Source of the DNA: Termitomyces sp. T153
Taxonomy: Eukaryota > Basidiomycota > Agaricomycetes > Agaricales > Lyophyllaceae
Direction: 5' to 3'
Assembly: GCA_018296165.2 (NCBI GenBank)
Contig: JACKQL020000004.1
Coordinates: forward strand, 1,116,001-1,180,000
Length of the DNA stretch: 64,000 bases
The notes below the pieces were generated by a model. That model saw only the letters and a program-made list of their open reading frames with translations. It did no database searches and was not told the origin of the DNA. Positions 12,506 to 25,366 of the stretch are shown piece by piece. The position numbers and the translations under genes were made by a program. The stretch's first letter is position 1. Every line of letters starts with the position of its first letter.

Positions 12506-13435
12506 ATGTCTCAGCTCACCAACTCAGACACACCCTCAGAGGCCCCAGCCCCACAGGACAAAGCCTGGACTCACCTGCTCCACCTAGAAACCCAGGTGCA
12601 ATTAATGCAATCATCTCTCACCCACCATATGACCAAACTCTCTACCCTCCATCAGACAATGGATCTTATCTCCCAGTCCCTCCAGGCATTGCTAGAATGC
12701 CTAAGCTCTAACTCTGCCCCTCCTGTGGCCAAGGAATCAACTCCACCTGCCATGGCACCTGCTCTGGCAGCGTCAGTGACCCTGTAGCCGCAGATCTCTT
12801 GCTCAGCGCTGTCAGATGCATATGATAGTGCTTGCTCCAGCAGGGAGTGATTTTTACAGTCCTGCCTCACCTACATTCACCTCAGTAGGGATGCTTTTGA
12901 CTCCAATGCATTGAAAATAGCCTGGGTGCTGTCATACATGAAGACCAGACATGCCTCCACCTATGCACTGCAAGTTTTCTGCCATCCCAGAGGTGTGGGG
13001 AGCTTCCTGGACTGGGCTGCCTTCAAGAAGGACTTTTGTGCAGAGTCTTTTCCATTGGACCCTGCCAAGACTGTGGCACTGACACTGCGTGACAGGGAGC
13101 AGTATGGACAAGGGAAGCATACGTTGGATGAGTACATTGACTCGTTCCAAGCCCTAGTCAAACAGGCTGCCTACTCCAATGGCCTCCAGCTGTGCCTCAC
13201 CTTCCAGGATGGCTTGCACCCTGCCTTGGTGGAATGCATTGACAACCTGGCAGAGGGTTGCCCCAATGATAAAAAGATTGTGTTGTGGTATGAGGTGGCC
13301 CAGGACTAATGGCAACTCATGGAGATACACAGGGAGCTCCATTGCCCCCATTTCACAATGTGCCCTGCTCTAGTCAGCAACTTCTGCCACCCCACGCCTA
13401 CTCACCCAGCACTGGCCCTCATTCTAGCTGCATTG
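12506..13435 (+). pseudogene. Gypsy gag, truncated
   Basis: ATG at 12,506 (MSQLTNSDTPSEAPAPQD), then a coiled-coil N-terminus and the retrotransposon gag domain (IAWVLSYMKTRHASTYALQ; DEYIDSFQALVKQAAY; LCLTFQDGLHPALVE). Reading continues in one frame to 13,309 apart from stops at 12,785 and near 12,850, the second replacing the Cys found in the sister gag (ECFLQSC in the element at 25.5 kb). The gag is cut off near 13,435-13,530, where sequence related to a Plavaka transposase begins on the other strand; protease and pol are missing. Confidence 0.8.
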
Positions 13436-13552
13436 TTGGGGTCATAACCAAGGATGTTCTAGAAGTGCTCTTTGATCAACCTGAGAAAGAGATTATGCAT
13501 AACATTGACAACAAGGTATGTTGATGCCTTGTAGTACAGAAGCCAGAGAAGC

Positions 13553-15449
13553 TCAGTCCATCACAAACCCAATTGCCAACAAGAGCAGACACCTCTTCTG
13601 GAGAAGAAACCAAGAAGTAGTTCTCAGCCAAGTCTCAACATTCTTCATCAGTTTGGAATTTCCAGCATTTAACATCAAAATTTCTCGGTTTGTGAGATGT
13701 CCTGTTGCACCAGCAGCAGGAACAAAAGTACTCATAATGGATTGAAGTAAAGCCTCCAACTTTTCAAACCATCATGAGATCACAAATTACAAGAACAATG
13801 GCACACAGAATCAGTTGACCATAAGGGAAGTCAGTGGTCTGGCTAAAGGCAACACCTGACCAGAGATCCAAGAATTCATTGATGATGGGGTGCAAGTATG
13901 GGTTCATTCCATCCAGTTGGGCCTCAGGTTCCTTGGGGCCAGGAATAATGTGGATAAACATCTTCTCTGGTCTATACTGTTCCTCAATGGTTAAATTCAA
14001 GCATGCAATGCATATCATGTCAATAGAGATCTTCTTTCTGGCTTGTTTTTTGCCCAAAGGGTTGAAGAAATCCACACTGAGTGAGAAAAGGTAATGACCA
14101 GCATTTTCACATCTATAGATGCTAAAGTAAGATTTTCCATTGGGGCCTTTGGAATTTTGGATGGTAGAACCTTGAAAGATGTCCCTTAGTATTCTTTCAG
14201 AAGGCATTTCCATCCACTTCCAAGCCTGATCCATCTTTTTTTCATATGATTCTCATGAGAGTAACCTGGCAAACCAATCTTTAAAGTCAAATACAATGTA
14301 AGGCTAGATGGGAATGTAGATGTCCAGTTGGTGGGTCCCTATTGACTTAGGATGAATGAGCAATTCTTTGCAGAGAACACCATGCCAAATGGCATCACAC
14401 TATAAGGGGTAGACAGGTACTTTGCTATTATTTCCTGCTTCAATGTTGGGGAATTTGGGCCTGTAAATCACATGACACTTTGGACAGGAAGTGTAAACCA
14501 AGGACTTTCCCTCTATGTGAAGGGGTTTCATAGTGGTGCAAATATCAACAAGAAATTTATCAAGAATGGCAGCGATGGGACACAGAATAGATGAGAGAAA
14601 GGAGAAAGCATTGGTTATGATTTTAGTGCACATCTGGAATATCCAGACAGTTCCCCTACAAGGAAGGCATAGCACAACATGGCAGACAGTGATCATGAAG
14701 ACCACAAGTTGGAGGAAAGGTACCACTTTGCTAAAGCCAAGGAGAAAATGGTCACCTGGAGAAGAAAGAATCAGAGAACAATTCATGCACATTGCTGTTG
14801 GTGACTCACTCATGTTGAATTGATTGTGTGCAAGCACCAGTGGCTCTGAAATTTGTGTGTCTAGCACATTTGTCCATGACTCCATTGTCTTGTCAAGAAG
14901 GTGCTAGACATCCTGCCATAGGGTGTCAACAACACTGTGCATGTGCATGACAGCAGGAGCCCTGACTCTTCAAATGGTATGTAAATGCATAGTTTGCTCA
15001 ACTAAAGTTTGCTTGATCAATTCTAGCACCATAAGCTGGTCCATGAACATACAGTTGCCTGCATGAAATGGAGCCAAACTAATCACTTGCACCTTGGTGT
15101 GCAAAGATTCAAGTACACCCTCAATCTTGTTGAGACCAACAATGAGTTTGCTCACCCTGTTAATTGGTAAATTTGGCTTATCACTGGTTACAGGCAGAAA
15201 TGTTGCCAGATGCACTGCAATATTGCTCAGCAAAAGATTGTTCATAGCAATTGCTATCTCAGCTTCATGAGCCTCCAAGGCTTGTGATTTGTATGCTAAG
15301 GCACAATCACCTAATATCTGAGCCTTGTCCTCCTTTTCATGATTTTGAAGTGTCCTAGCATCAACCAAGGCACCACAGGTGCCATCTGGAAGCCGATTCA
15401 AATGGCATTTGAATTTTGTACAAGTGGAGACTTTGACTTTTGGTGACAT
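13553..15449 (-). pseudogene. Plavaka-like transposase, N-terminal and central part
   Basis: Minus-strand pieces in order: an N-terminal Cys/His segment starting at ATG 15,449 (MSPKVKVSTCTKFKCHL), a middle segment at 14,400-14,885, and 13,764-14,234. The last carries HIIPGPKEPEAQLDGMNPYL and LILCAIVLVICDLMMV, which resemble the IPGP-(K/R)-EP and VICDLPA signatures of Plavaka (KDZ-related) transposases common in Agaricomycetes. Pieces are separated by frame changes, and the C-terminal catalytic part is absent. The left end abuts the gypsy gag. Confidence 0.6.
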
Positions 15450-15935
15450 TGAAGAGGTAGTGAAAGGGAGGGAGGCAATTGTAAGTAGCCAAGAGATGAA
15501 ATCAATATGCAGACTAAGCGAGATAATAACCAATGTAAAAATCAATTAGTATGATGAAGGTTTGCTATACAATGCTCTGTGGAAACAATTGAGAACCTCC
15601 TGTGCCCTGTGCCCTGTGCCCTTCAAAATTATAGCATAGTTGGCACATTTCACACAGATGAAACAAAGGGCTGTAACTGCAGCCTAGACCTGCCTTCAAG
15701 AAAATGTATGTAAGGAGTCAAAATCAAACATGGGCCAAGTGGGGATAATAATAAGCATTAGGCCATCATTTTCTTTGTCCCCAGAAAGACAAAGAGTTCA
15801 CAAGTTCCCATACATGTACAGAGCACAATACATACTTATGATAACAAAGAACAGATACTCATTAATATTCACATTATGAGAAGTTTGGTTCCTCATACAA
15901 TTTCATTTTCAAAGGGAACAAAATACAATCAGATA
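15450..15935. other. CpG-poor spacer, no gene seen
   Basis: Lies upstream of the transposase remnant and downstream of the WD40 copy. A short direct repeat (tgtgccctg, three times in a row at about 15,601-15,620) is the only structure noticed. Confidence 0.4.
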
Positions 15936-17950
15936 TTATAGGTTGTCAACAACATGAAATGGCACTTCTACATCATCCACCTTGGCAAACTCTTCCTCTG
16001 ATAACTCATGCTTTGTGGTAGTAAAACTCTCTGCCACCAGATGAGTAACCATAACAAATTGAGTGATTGTGGAGACCTCTTTGGCCTGTGCACTAGTGAT
16101 GGTTGGGATCATAGTGTAAGATTGGGCAACAACCACTTGGGTAACATACAAGAGGGTGACCAGACTCATGCTTTGCTCTGTGATATTACTATCTGCAGAA
16201 ATAATGGGGGAGAGCACTGTATGTTCAATGAGTTGAGTGAAAGCATCTGGAGCTGCATGATGGTGGGTGGCAAGATCTTGAGCATTTGACTTGAAAAGCT
16301 ACACAGTTAGCACTCTGATACTGGGGATGGGCTAGGGAGTGCAAATTTAGTACACAAACATTGATGAAAGGGACAGTCATTGTTGGAAACAGTACCTGCA
16401 ATGATACAGCAGCATACAGCATGCAGTATGCAGCTTGTTTCACAAGAGAGAACCACTTTGCATGAACCACCATGAAGCCTGTTGCAAGTGGTTCATTGGC
16501 ACTTTCAAAGAGCTAGATGATAAGTTGGTGAATGCAAACTTGACAGTGAATCAAAAATACAGACCTCTTTTACCCACATATATGCCTCAAAACCTCCAAA
16601 ACTGGAGCCACCTATGATCATATCATACCCATTTTCATGTTTGGTGACTGCAATGACTTGCATGAGTCCTAAGATACTATGAGCACAGGTCATCAACCAG
16701 GGTTATATAACTCACCAGATCCAGACAACTTCTGCAATATTTCCTGAGTTGCCATGTCTACCACATAGACTGTTCCATGATTGCTGCTGCATGTGATAAT
16801 TTTGCCTTCTTCTGCAAGCAAATACTCCTTGAATGATTCTATGCCAGATAGACATAATGCCTGGTACTGCTTTGGCCAGAGTATCAGGAAATCAGTGGAG
16901 TTGAAAGTGGCCTTGAGTGAGGTTATGAGTGACCAAGAGGTCTTCACCAGGCAAAAGGGCTGCATGACCTCTAGAGGAAGCAGTCAATGATACAGAGGAC
17001 AACAGCAAGAAAAAGCACATATTGCACTCATTAAATGCTTTTGCCACAGCAAATTGGAGGTTTGAGCATTGATGCAAAGGCTGTAAAGGGTAAACTTGGA
17101 TCCAATGTTAACCATTCAGCTACACCTACATTTCACCATAATCAATCTTGTTGAGCAGTATATTTTGGCTACCAGCACCAAAGAACTTGAGGCTTGTGGG
17201 GATGGCATCAGCTGCAGGTGGAATGACCCACAATTCTGTTATGTCAACTGCCAGGGGTGCGACCAAGACAGGGTGACATAACTGCCAATACTTACCACCT
17301 GCACCAATGCTAAACAATTTGATTGTATCATTATGGCTAGCAACCACAAGTTGCTGGTTAGCATCATCATAAGCCTGAGTGGCAGTGCTATTGTTGAACT
17401 CAAAGATATTGTAGACCTTGGAATACCTCTGAGAAAACCACTGGGACCATGATCAGGGAGGGATGACATTTCAACTTGAGATGATGTATAGAGGTTGTAT
17501 TTGCATGGGGAACAAGGCAGATTGATCCTCAAATGGTCCAAACACATATAGATTCACCCTTGTTACCAGCAGCACTTATAGTGAGACAAGTTAGAGTGGT
17601 GACTTTGCCCCATGTCTTATTGTAGAGGGTTTGAAGGGGGGAGAGATCCTTTGTGGAATAGACACAGACATGTCCATCATTGCTTGAGAAATAATCAATT
17701 TGTGTAGTCAAGGCAAATTGAAAGACCTACCTTCTATTAAGACCATATTCAAATTGTTAGTAAAGGTTGCAGCACTAACTGGGCCTTTGCTGCCTCTGAG
17801 GTCACCCCAAAGCTTGTATTCAAAAGTCTGGGAAGGGGCAGAGGTCAAAAAGAGGATAGAAAATGAGAAACTGATGCTGACAGATGTAAGGGCCATTGGA
17901 TTGAGCTGTGGATAAAGCATGCAAGAGTGAAGTGGATAATCCCTTGTCAA
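15936..17950 (-). pseudogene. Decayed WD40-repeat protein copy
   Basis: Minus-strand blocks in the right order look like WD40 blades: GPVSAATFTNN (about 17,780), NDGHVCVYSTKDLSPL (about 17,665), VASHNDTIKLFS (about 17,330) and NHGTVYVVDMATQEIL (about 16,760). The N-terminal block has a hydrophobic stretch. The C-terminal block (15,936-16,217) is Thr/Val-rich with a possible membrane segment. Frames change between blocks and CpG is depleted as in the surrounding transposons, so this is a dead copy. Whether it is a relic gene or a captured fragment cannot be told from here. Confidence 0.55.
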
Positions 17951-18049
17951 ACATTATGCACAATTACATAACAAAAAAAAAACAAAGGTCTTTGTTGTTG
18001 CTTTGAGGCTCAAAGCACATTTGTAAATCAATAGAATTATATATAATGT

Positions 18050-18770
18050 GTGCCAGGAGATGGAAATGTATCTGTTTCCTGGAAAACTACAATGAACCTC
18101 TACATTGAAAGACCTTTTTGCTTGACTGCATCTCAAATTGAGTTTACAGTTCTTCTGCCCACCTCGCTTCCCCCTACTGCTCTAGGCATGGAGTTTGGGG
18201 ATTACATTTTACACTGCAATAACCCTGGAAATGAGAGTGATGGAGAACCTGAAGTTGAGCCTTGCCACTCCCAGAGGTGTTTGGGTAAGAAATTTCTCTG
18301 GCCAAATGGCAAACTAGGAAGGCCCAACAGTGGTGGGTTCAATTTGAGCTTGGAGCTTGTCAAGACTGGTTGGACTATCCAAACTGTTGAATGCTTTTTA
18401 GTGGGCAGTCATACAAGATCAACTTACAAATTGACCTGATTTTCTAAACAGGAAGATGTGTACAAATTGGCCAAAAAGAAATTGGATTTGACCAAGAGCT
18501 ATCAAAAGCAGGATTACAACAAGATAAAGAAGTTATGCAAAGAGGTATGTGCAGACAGTTCAAGATGAGGCTCAAATAACCTCATCTTAATGCATTCAGC
18601 AGATTATAAGGAACAAGAACTGGCTTCATCTAAAGGACTATGAGAATTGCTGGCCAGTAACTTCCTTGCTGAAGTTGAAACTGAAGAATGGTGCTGCATC
18701 AGCTTGCAGGCAAGAGATGAGGGCTACCCATGAGCACTTGTGAGCTGCCATGAACAGAAGGGAAATAAGC
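18050..18770 (+). pseudogene. Remnant of an uncharacterised Agaricomycete protein family
   Basis: The motif FLWPNGKLGRPNSGGFNL at about 18,295-18,350 resembles a WP-x-G-x-x-GRP-(D/N)-SGG-(Y/F)-(N/S)-L motif that I recall from many transposon-associated hypothetical proteins of mushrooms. A likely intron ends at TTCTAAACAG (18,450), followed by DVYKLAKKKLDLTKSY and, near 18,620-18,690, LKDYENCWPV and LKLKLKNGA, which also fit that family. Stops interrupt it. The function of the family is not known to me. Confidence 0.4.
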
Positions 18771-18972
18771 CCAGGTACTTAATTATTATTATTGTAACAT
18801 AGGTGGGAATGAACATGGCACTTGAAGCTCAGCAAGAGGATAGGGGAGACCCTACTCTGGTGGATCAGCACACTAGGTAGATGGTCCATATGAATGCAAT
18901 GGATAGAATTTGGAGACATCAATTGCAATGGGTAGATTTTGGAGACATTAGAGTATGAGGGGAGAATGATCA

Positions 18973-19515
18973 GAGTTTGGGTGGACCCAGAACTCAAGAG
19001 GAAGTGATAGAGCTTGAGTGAACCCAGAGCTCATGCATATGGTTGTTTTCAAGTCCAACTTTGCTGGTGTTTGATGATTCCAAGACATCAGATCTTATCT
19101 AATCTATATTGTTCATCTGGATTACAGAACCATCAAACACCACCAAAGTTTGGACTTTGAAATCTGAACATTTGACTGTCACAACCAGAGCTCTGGTTTC
19201 ACCCAAGCTCTGTCCCTTAATCATGAGTTCTGAGTGTCATTCATATAAAATGACCTTCATTTATTGCCATTGTGAGATTGCTTGATGCTCATCCTCACTC
19301 ATAACAAATCTTATCTACATCATTCATCTGGAATATGTAACTGTCCAATGCTGGCCAAAGTTCTGGACTTTGAACTTTTGCCTGTCATGACCATTGATGA
19401 GCTTGGTCCCTTCCTCACAAGTTGTGGGTTCACCCAAGCTCATTCACTTTCTTATGAGTTCTTGGTTCACCCAAGCTCTATCCCTTCCTCATGAGTTCTG
19501 GGTTCACCCAAACTC
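18973..19515. repeat. Nested inverted repeats (MITE-like foldback)
   Basis: The stretch 18,973-19,032 (gagtttgggtggacccagaa...) is nearly the reverse complement of 19,453-19,515 (...gttctgggttcacccaaact), with about 8 mismatches in 62. Inside lies a second hairpin: gtccaactttgctggtgttt at about 19,053 against its complement ending caaagtttggac near 19,156. Direct copies of the motif gttcacccaagctc also recur at 19,190-19,530. There is no coding potential. Confidence 0.65.
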
Positions 19516-20540
19516 ACTCATCTCCTCTCAAGGTTTCAATCCATGAACCCAAACTCACTCACTTCCTGCTGACTTGTAGCCTGATGCTTGGAATGTGTGG
19601 TGTTTTTTTCTTTGTATGTCTTCACCTCCTATGAATAATTCAATTCCTTGAACTGACTCAATGTTATTTAAAGCTCCAAGTTCTAAGGCAACTACTTCCA
19701 AATGTGATATTCTGTAGTCAACATCATCTTATTGCCCATCCTTGGTCATTGCATTTCCATTCCAGTATACTCATCTTGGTTGATGACATAGTTTCCAGAC
19801 ATTGCTGCAGCACTACATGGATATTGTGTTTGATTTCTTTGAGATGTGGTCACTGAGACACATATTTGCAATTCCACCAGATCTGCCCCTTGTACTTCCC
19901 CATTAGCAGAATATGGATTTGATGCCCCCACCAGAGAGGACAATGACATTGTAAAGAGGCAAAGATGGTGCTAGAGCACCACATGGATATTGCATTTGAT
20001 TTCTGACTACAAAGAATATATCCCCATGCTCTCAAAGTATTGAAATGACAACAACATTGTAAAGAGGCAAAGCTTGAATGGCTCTCTATCCTTAAGTCAG
20101 AGTCTCTCACCATTCTTACTGCTCTCCCAACTAAGTTCATCATGATGTACAATGCTGTAGCTGGGCTAACACCACTTGACAACTGCACAGTCACTTTGCT
20201 GGCTCATGATCCTGGGAAATGTAGCAGGCAACAAGCAAAATGGGATACAGGAATTGGGAAACTGAGTTATTCAGCTTCTCAACAAGGCAGATTCAGGCAA
20301 GGCAGGAGGAAAGTCAATACTGGATATACTGGTGGAGCATGTCCATGAGGTGGGGTGAGCAGAGCAGTTGCAGATGGCTGTGGAGGCCATGGGAGGTGTG
20401 AGAGCATTGTCTAAGGCAGATACAGATATGTGATGGAGGAATGAGTAGTTGGTGGTTTTGGATTTATTCATTTATACTTGTACTTCTCATTTCTGGGTAT
20501 CATCTTAAATAGAAATTAAGCATACATTGCATCACATTCA
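19516..20540. other. Unassigned CpG-poor sequence
   Basis: No recognisable protein. Two related blocks (ctacatggatattgtgtttgatttct near 19,812 and the similar ccacatggatattgcatttg near 19,980) indicate an old internal duplication of about 165 bp. Confidence 0.35.
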
Positions 20541-22705
20541 ACAAGCTCAGGTAAAGTATTAGAAACACATTCATATCCAGCAGAGGTGTGATATTGTATA
20601 GCCCTATTTGGAATTATGGTCTGTCACTTACAGAACACTGTGCCTTTTGACTTGAACAATTTTTCCTGCTCTGTCTTGTTTTTTTATCATGCTACTCTTC
20701 TTATATAGCATCTTTGCATCATCTGCTGTCCACCTTGGCCACTTCTCTGAGAGGTCCCACAGCTGATCCTGTGGTACTTGACAGACTGGGCACAGATACA
20801 AACTCTTCACACCACATGTAAGAGTCATCACAGACCTTACACCTTTGATGAGAAAGAAGATATTATATTGATAGGAAATCTAGTATGTACATCTCCTCAA
20901 AGTCAGCAGCAAGAAGAAATACCAAAGGATAAAGTAATTGCTTTGTCCCCCCACAGTTAAAAATGTCATCAATGTTTGACTCTTGTGCAATAGTCAAAAG
21001 AAGATGCTTCATACATGCATGGTACACTGCCTTTTTGAAATTGACATAATCAGGTTTCCCATGTTTGGCAAGATCATCTGAAAGCTGTGCTAAAATTGGA
21101 ATCAAACAAGAAGAGAAAAAAAAAACAGACATATGACAGGAAGCCAACCAACAACTTGTGTGGCAGCTAGACCTTGACCATTTTTGATATCTGAAGGAAG
21201 GTTCTCAATCCTTGCCATGATAGGATGGCATGAAGTCCCATTGAAATTGGAAACCTTTGTTTTATCAGCATAGAGTGAGATTAGGAGTGGTCACCCATCT
21301 TTTGGAAGTTGGCTCTGCATTGTACATTGAGTACAGAAGTCAGTTCTTTTAGATGAAGAAAGCATACCTGCACATTCCACATCCTATTTGCTGTCCAAGG
21401 TTCATGAATCAAGCAGACCCAATCTCTCCCATCAAATTTTTCGAGCAACACACTATCAAATACAGCCAATTTCCCTAAATACTCATCTTCAAGTACTGAC
21501 CTTGCAAATTCCTTCAATGACCAGGGCCAGAATTCAAAAGTTTGGGCCACTCCACCATAAGCAACTTCAATTTCAACATGCTCAAACTATAAGCTGTGAG
21601 ACAATAGCATGGAGAAATGAATGAAGCAACATACTGGAGCATATTTCTGGGATGAATCAGTCTATAGGTTTGTAAGATGGCAGTGGTTCTTGAGAAGAAA
21701 AGATTCATTTGGGTCCTCACTCACTTTTCATACAACATTAATAAGAGCATCGATCATTGCATTTGATGCTCCAAGTTTGTGAACTATTTCTGCAAAAGTA
21801 AATTCACTTGCTGGGTGGAAGGGAAGCCATGGTTTCGGATGATATAGTGGAAGTGGTATGGAATTATTGCATCTGTAATCTTCAAATGACTGTACAACAG
21901 TTGGTTTATCAAGGCTTGGGTGGTAGGTAACTCAAATGTCATCTTTCCTTGGAGTGGATGGCTCATGGGCTGGAGGAGATAGTTGAGGTGGCAAATGTGT
22001 ATCCAGATCTGCACAAGGTGTCAACAAAAGAAGAAGAATCCATAAGATATCTCATGAGAAATATTGTGAGTGATATCATGAGTTAATGAGGAATTAATTG
22101 AGGGCTGAACCAGATCTGCTTGGTACCAATCACCAAATGTTGTGTGAGTACAGGCATGAAGACAAACTTGAAGGCCATTTACTGGGACATGCTAGCTTTG
22201 CTGGGTTCTTCAAGCATGGTACCTCAGAAGCATTGTATCTATGCTTCACTTTAGTCATATCATTCCCTTGAATTCTTGATGTCAAGACTGGATCATATGT
22301 GAGCAGAGTTCGTACATACCTTCTTTGACATTGCTTTTTACTTTGGCACCCAGTCAAGGAGCAGCAAACTCATCATCATCAATTGTATTCTGTCCCATAT
22401 CATCATCGAGCTTGGCTAGTTCAATAACCTAATACTCCACAAATACAGATGAGTAAACAATCTTACTATCACCATGTCCCAGCATTGGCACACCATCCAA
22501 AATAGACTTTGGGACTGACATTTTGAGTGCTTGTTGTTCTACTTGAAGGGATGTCCTGCAGGTCATGCTCAATTTGTTGGTTTGTGGCTATGGTTTCAGT
22601 CAAATGATACTGTTGGCACTTCCTTTGGTGGTTAGAAAGTCCCTGAGGCCTGAACAGTTTCATGCAAAACTGGCAGATACAGAAAACAGACTCATCCGTG
22701 GCCAT
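20541..22705 (-). pseudogene. Plavaka-like transposase with N-terminal zinc finger
   Basis: Begins at ATG 22,705 with a zinc-finger-like segment (CICQFCMKLF, GLSNHQRKC). Further pieces follow: WPWSLKEFA and FDGRDWVCLIHEPWTANRMW at about 21,390-21,540, KPDYVNFKKAVYHACMKHLL and LVFLLAADFEEMYIL at about 20,870-21,060, and LCPVCQVPQDQLWDLSE at about 20,740-20,800. These follow the usual order of Plavaka-type transposases as I know them. Introns or frame breaks separate the pieces, and the C-terminus is lost after about 20,540. It is on the same strand as the copies at 13.5-15.4 kb and 46-49 kb. Confidence 0.65.
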
Positions 22706-23640
22706 AATTTACAATACAATAGTGTAAAGGGTGTTTGTTGAGCACAATTGGGTCATTGATTGTAAATATTCTAGAGGATTATTAATCGATTAAGACTATA
22801 TTGCCATAGATTGCCATCCCTGTTCCCAATCACTATTTTTGGTTCTTAATCTGGTCTGATTTTCAACCTCAATGGAAAACTCCGACAGTCCGCTGACAGA
22901 GCTTTCTCCTGCATTACAACCCATGGAACAACATTCATGCCCGCATCATGCGCAAGCAGCACTAACATTATCCACTTCCATGTGTCAATCTTTCCCATCT
23001 CCTTGGCACGGTTCTTGCGCCACCACATACATGTACATGCAAAAAATGCCTGAGGAGCGAGGTCGAAGCAGTCGTGTGTGACAGCGAAGAACTACCAAGT
23101 GTGCATGAACATGGGGGAAAAAATGAAAAAAAAAATGTGGACCCACAATCAATTTATATCATGTGATCCTTTGTATGATATGCCACACTGTTACCTAGAG
23201 ACAATTGTGCACCCACAAATGACTTCTTCTTCTACAATACACATTTTCACAGCAAATCACTTAAGTCATGGACATATACTTACTCCACATGTCTACGTTG
23301 GGTTTTCCAAGGTCACAGTCAAGTGTTTGCATTCCATAAAAAACCCCGGTGAGGACATAATAAAAGTCAGATTGGGTAACAGTGACTCATCCAATCCAAA
23401 TCTTTGGAATTTACTTGCTTTCCAAGGCAACTCACTCCTGACTATGCAGATCTAAACTCAGAACAACACAGCAGCACAGTCAAAGCCACCACTCAAACAG
23501 ATGTCTCTTTATGGTAACCAAGGCATGTGCCCACACCTTTTGTATAACTACCATAAGCAAGGTTACTCCAAAAAAAAGTATCTGTATCTATGTTAATTGT
23601 TGACACACAATGCTTGTCGTTATTTCTCTTGTTTTTCTTC
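22706..23640. other. 5' flank of the transposase copy; no gene seen
   Basis: CpG-poor to about 22,860, then somewhat richer. Short open frames have no recognisable domain. An A-rich run lies at 23,110-23,135. Confidence 0.35.
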
Positions 23641-24830
23641 TTCTATTTGAGAGTTTATCCACGTATGTGAGGCAACTGTGGCTTGTTGTATGCCATGCAT
23701 TGTCATGGAGGGGCCCAGGTATATAAGTACTTCTTTATTGTTCATGTGGTTCATCATCTTCCTCTTTCACCCCCTTCCCTTCCTCCTCCCTCCCTCTGGT
23801 TTCCTCTCTCCACATGCGCGACTCACTTATCAACAACGGAAGAAGGCAAGGCTCCCATTTGTAGCTTCTGGCTGTGCTCTCTTGGACGAACAAGGTGGAC
23901 GAGGACCTGGACTCTGGACGGGCTCTTCTGGATGAACGAGGTGGATGAGGACCTGGACTCTGGCCAGGCTCTCTTGGATAAATGAGGACCACTCAGGGCT
24001 GCCATATGGACTTTGGATCAAGACCAGAAGACGGGAGAAGAACAGGAGCTGCAAGACTAAGAACGTCAAGAGTCAGAGGTGCAGGATTCAGACTTGGAAG
24101 ATCAGGCTATCCTCATCAACCAACCATCCACGACCCATATAAGGCTGAGTTCGAGAGTGTCTGAGTCTAAGTCTGATTTCCACTGTGAGATGAGACCGTC
24201 CAAGGATGTCAATCCAGCCCAGCTGGTTGAGATGAGATGAGATTGAGCATCAACCAACTTGAGAGTTAAATCAGTGAATGGCTTAAGCTTAAGACCGGGT
24301 GAGAATCAAAAATAAAAACTGAGAATCTGAGATGGATACATAGATGACTGACTTAATTCACCTAGACATTTACAGGACTAAGACTCTAAGACTAAGCATA
24401 ACTCATCATCGCTTGCAGGCAAGCGGTGACTCTCAGCGGTGTGGAGGGCAACTCATCAGAAAGATTGTGAATGCAATGAGGCACACCTGCAACTACCCTT
24501 CCTGGAAATGGGCAACGCCCAACTCGTCATCCATGTGCTCCCTTGTCATGAGTCCTGGGCCTGAGCCAAGTCTCCTTTGGAGGCTTGGCCACTAAATGCA
24601 CATTCAAAAATATCAACACCAACACTCTTTGAGATTTTTGATCTTGGATGTTATAGTATGTCTTCCTTCATAGTTTATCATTGATTTATTAAATAAACTT
24701 TGCTTTTGGATGTTTGATAGGCTTTAGGTCTGACCTAGTTTTACTGTGGGGAGAGGGGGGGCATAGATGCCCCACGTCTTGTCACTGATAAGTTTTCCAA
24801 ATACAATACGATAGTAGATAACTGACCATT
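23641..24830. repeat. Unclassified repeat with TATA box
   Basis: A TATA-like GTATATAAG (23,719-23,727) is followed by a CT-rich leader and a 46-bp tandem repeat. Further down are gtctgagtctaagtctg-type repeats near 24,160 and an AT-rich end (24,600-24,720). It looks like an LTR or leader of an unassigned element, but I could not place its termini. It directly adjoins a Helitron 3' end. Confidence 0.35.
23878..23990. repeat. 46-bp tandem repeat, about 2.5 copies
   Basis: Units start at 23,878, 23,924 and 23,970 (tctcttggac..., tcttctggat..., tctcttggat...). They share the core gaggacctggactctgg. Confidence 0.85.
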
Positions 24831-25075
24831 GAGGACCTAACTGAACAAAGTGAGGTTGGGTCTGGGACTAAGCATTGAGTAGAATATCAAGGACCTAACT
24901 AAATGAAGTGAGGTTGGGTCTGAGATGGAGCATTGAGTAGAATAGAACAAAGCGAGGTTGGGTCTGGGACAAAGCATTGAGTAGAATATCAAGGACCTAA
25001 CTGAATGAAGTGAGGTTGGGTCTGGGATGAAGCAAGAGCTACAGGCCCATGCCTTTAGCATGGGGCATAGCTTGT
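24831..25075 (+). mobile_element. Helitron 3' terminus embedded in a gypsy 5' LTR
   Basis: About four units of the gacctaact...gttgggtctgg repeat, then agagctacaggcccatgcc and its near complement ggggcatagcttgt. This is the same 3'-end structure that closes the Helitrons at 33,098 and 43,550. The next base begins LTR sequence. The Helitron 5' end and the left part of the LTR are not found upstream. Confidence 0.7.
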
Positions 25076-25366
25076 TTAGACAAGTGTGGCCCCTTTGACA
25101 CTGCCACCAGCTTATGTAACTGCTGACCAATTGCTGACACATCACTTTTGTCTTTTTTCTCTGTCATACTGTACAGTTGTTTCTCATGCTTCTGAAGCCT
25201 CTGAAGTGTCACACCTGGCTTAGGAATCCCTAGACTTGTTCTCTTTGGATTTCCCTTTGCCAGGTGAGTAGTTATCTCAGTATACACTGTACAGTACTGA
25301 ATAGACTTTAGATTTCCCTTTGCCAGCTGTGTGATTGAGCCACAGCCTCCAGAGGTTGCTTTTACA
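25076..25366 (+). mobile_element. 5' LTR (right part) of chromodomain gypsy
   Basis: Very similar to 43,551-43,843, which is the right part of the 3' LTR of the same element. It ends GTTGCTTTTACA. The expected left part of the LTR (TGTCAGGGGACATCCC...) is missing. The stretch agacttgtt at 25,232-25,240 is complementary to aacaagtct at 25,371-25,379, just inside the element. Confidence 0.75.

Noticed and set aside
23681..24164. Overlapping open frames in the 23.7-24.1 kb repeat
   Set aside because: They arise from the 46-bp tandem repeat and leader sequence and have low-complexity content in several frames.
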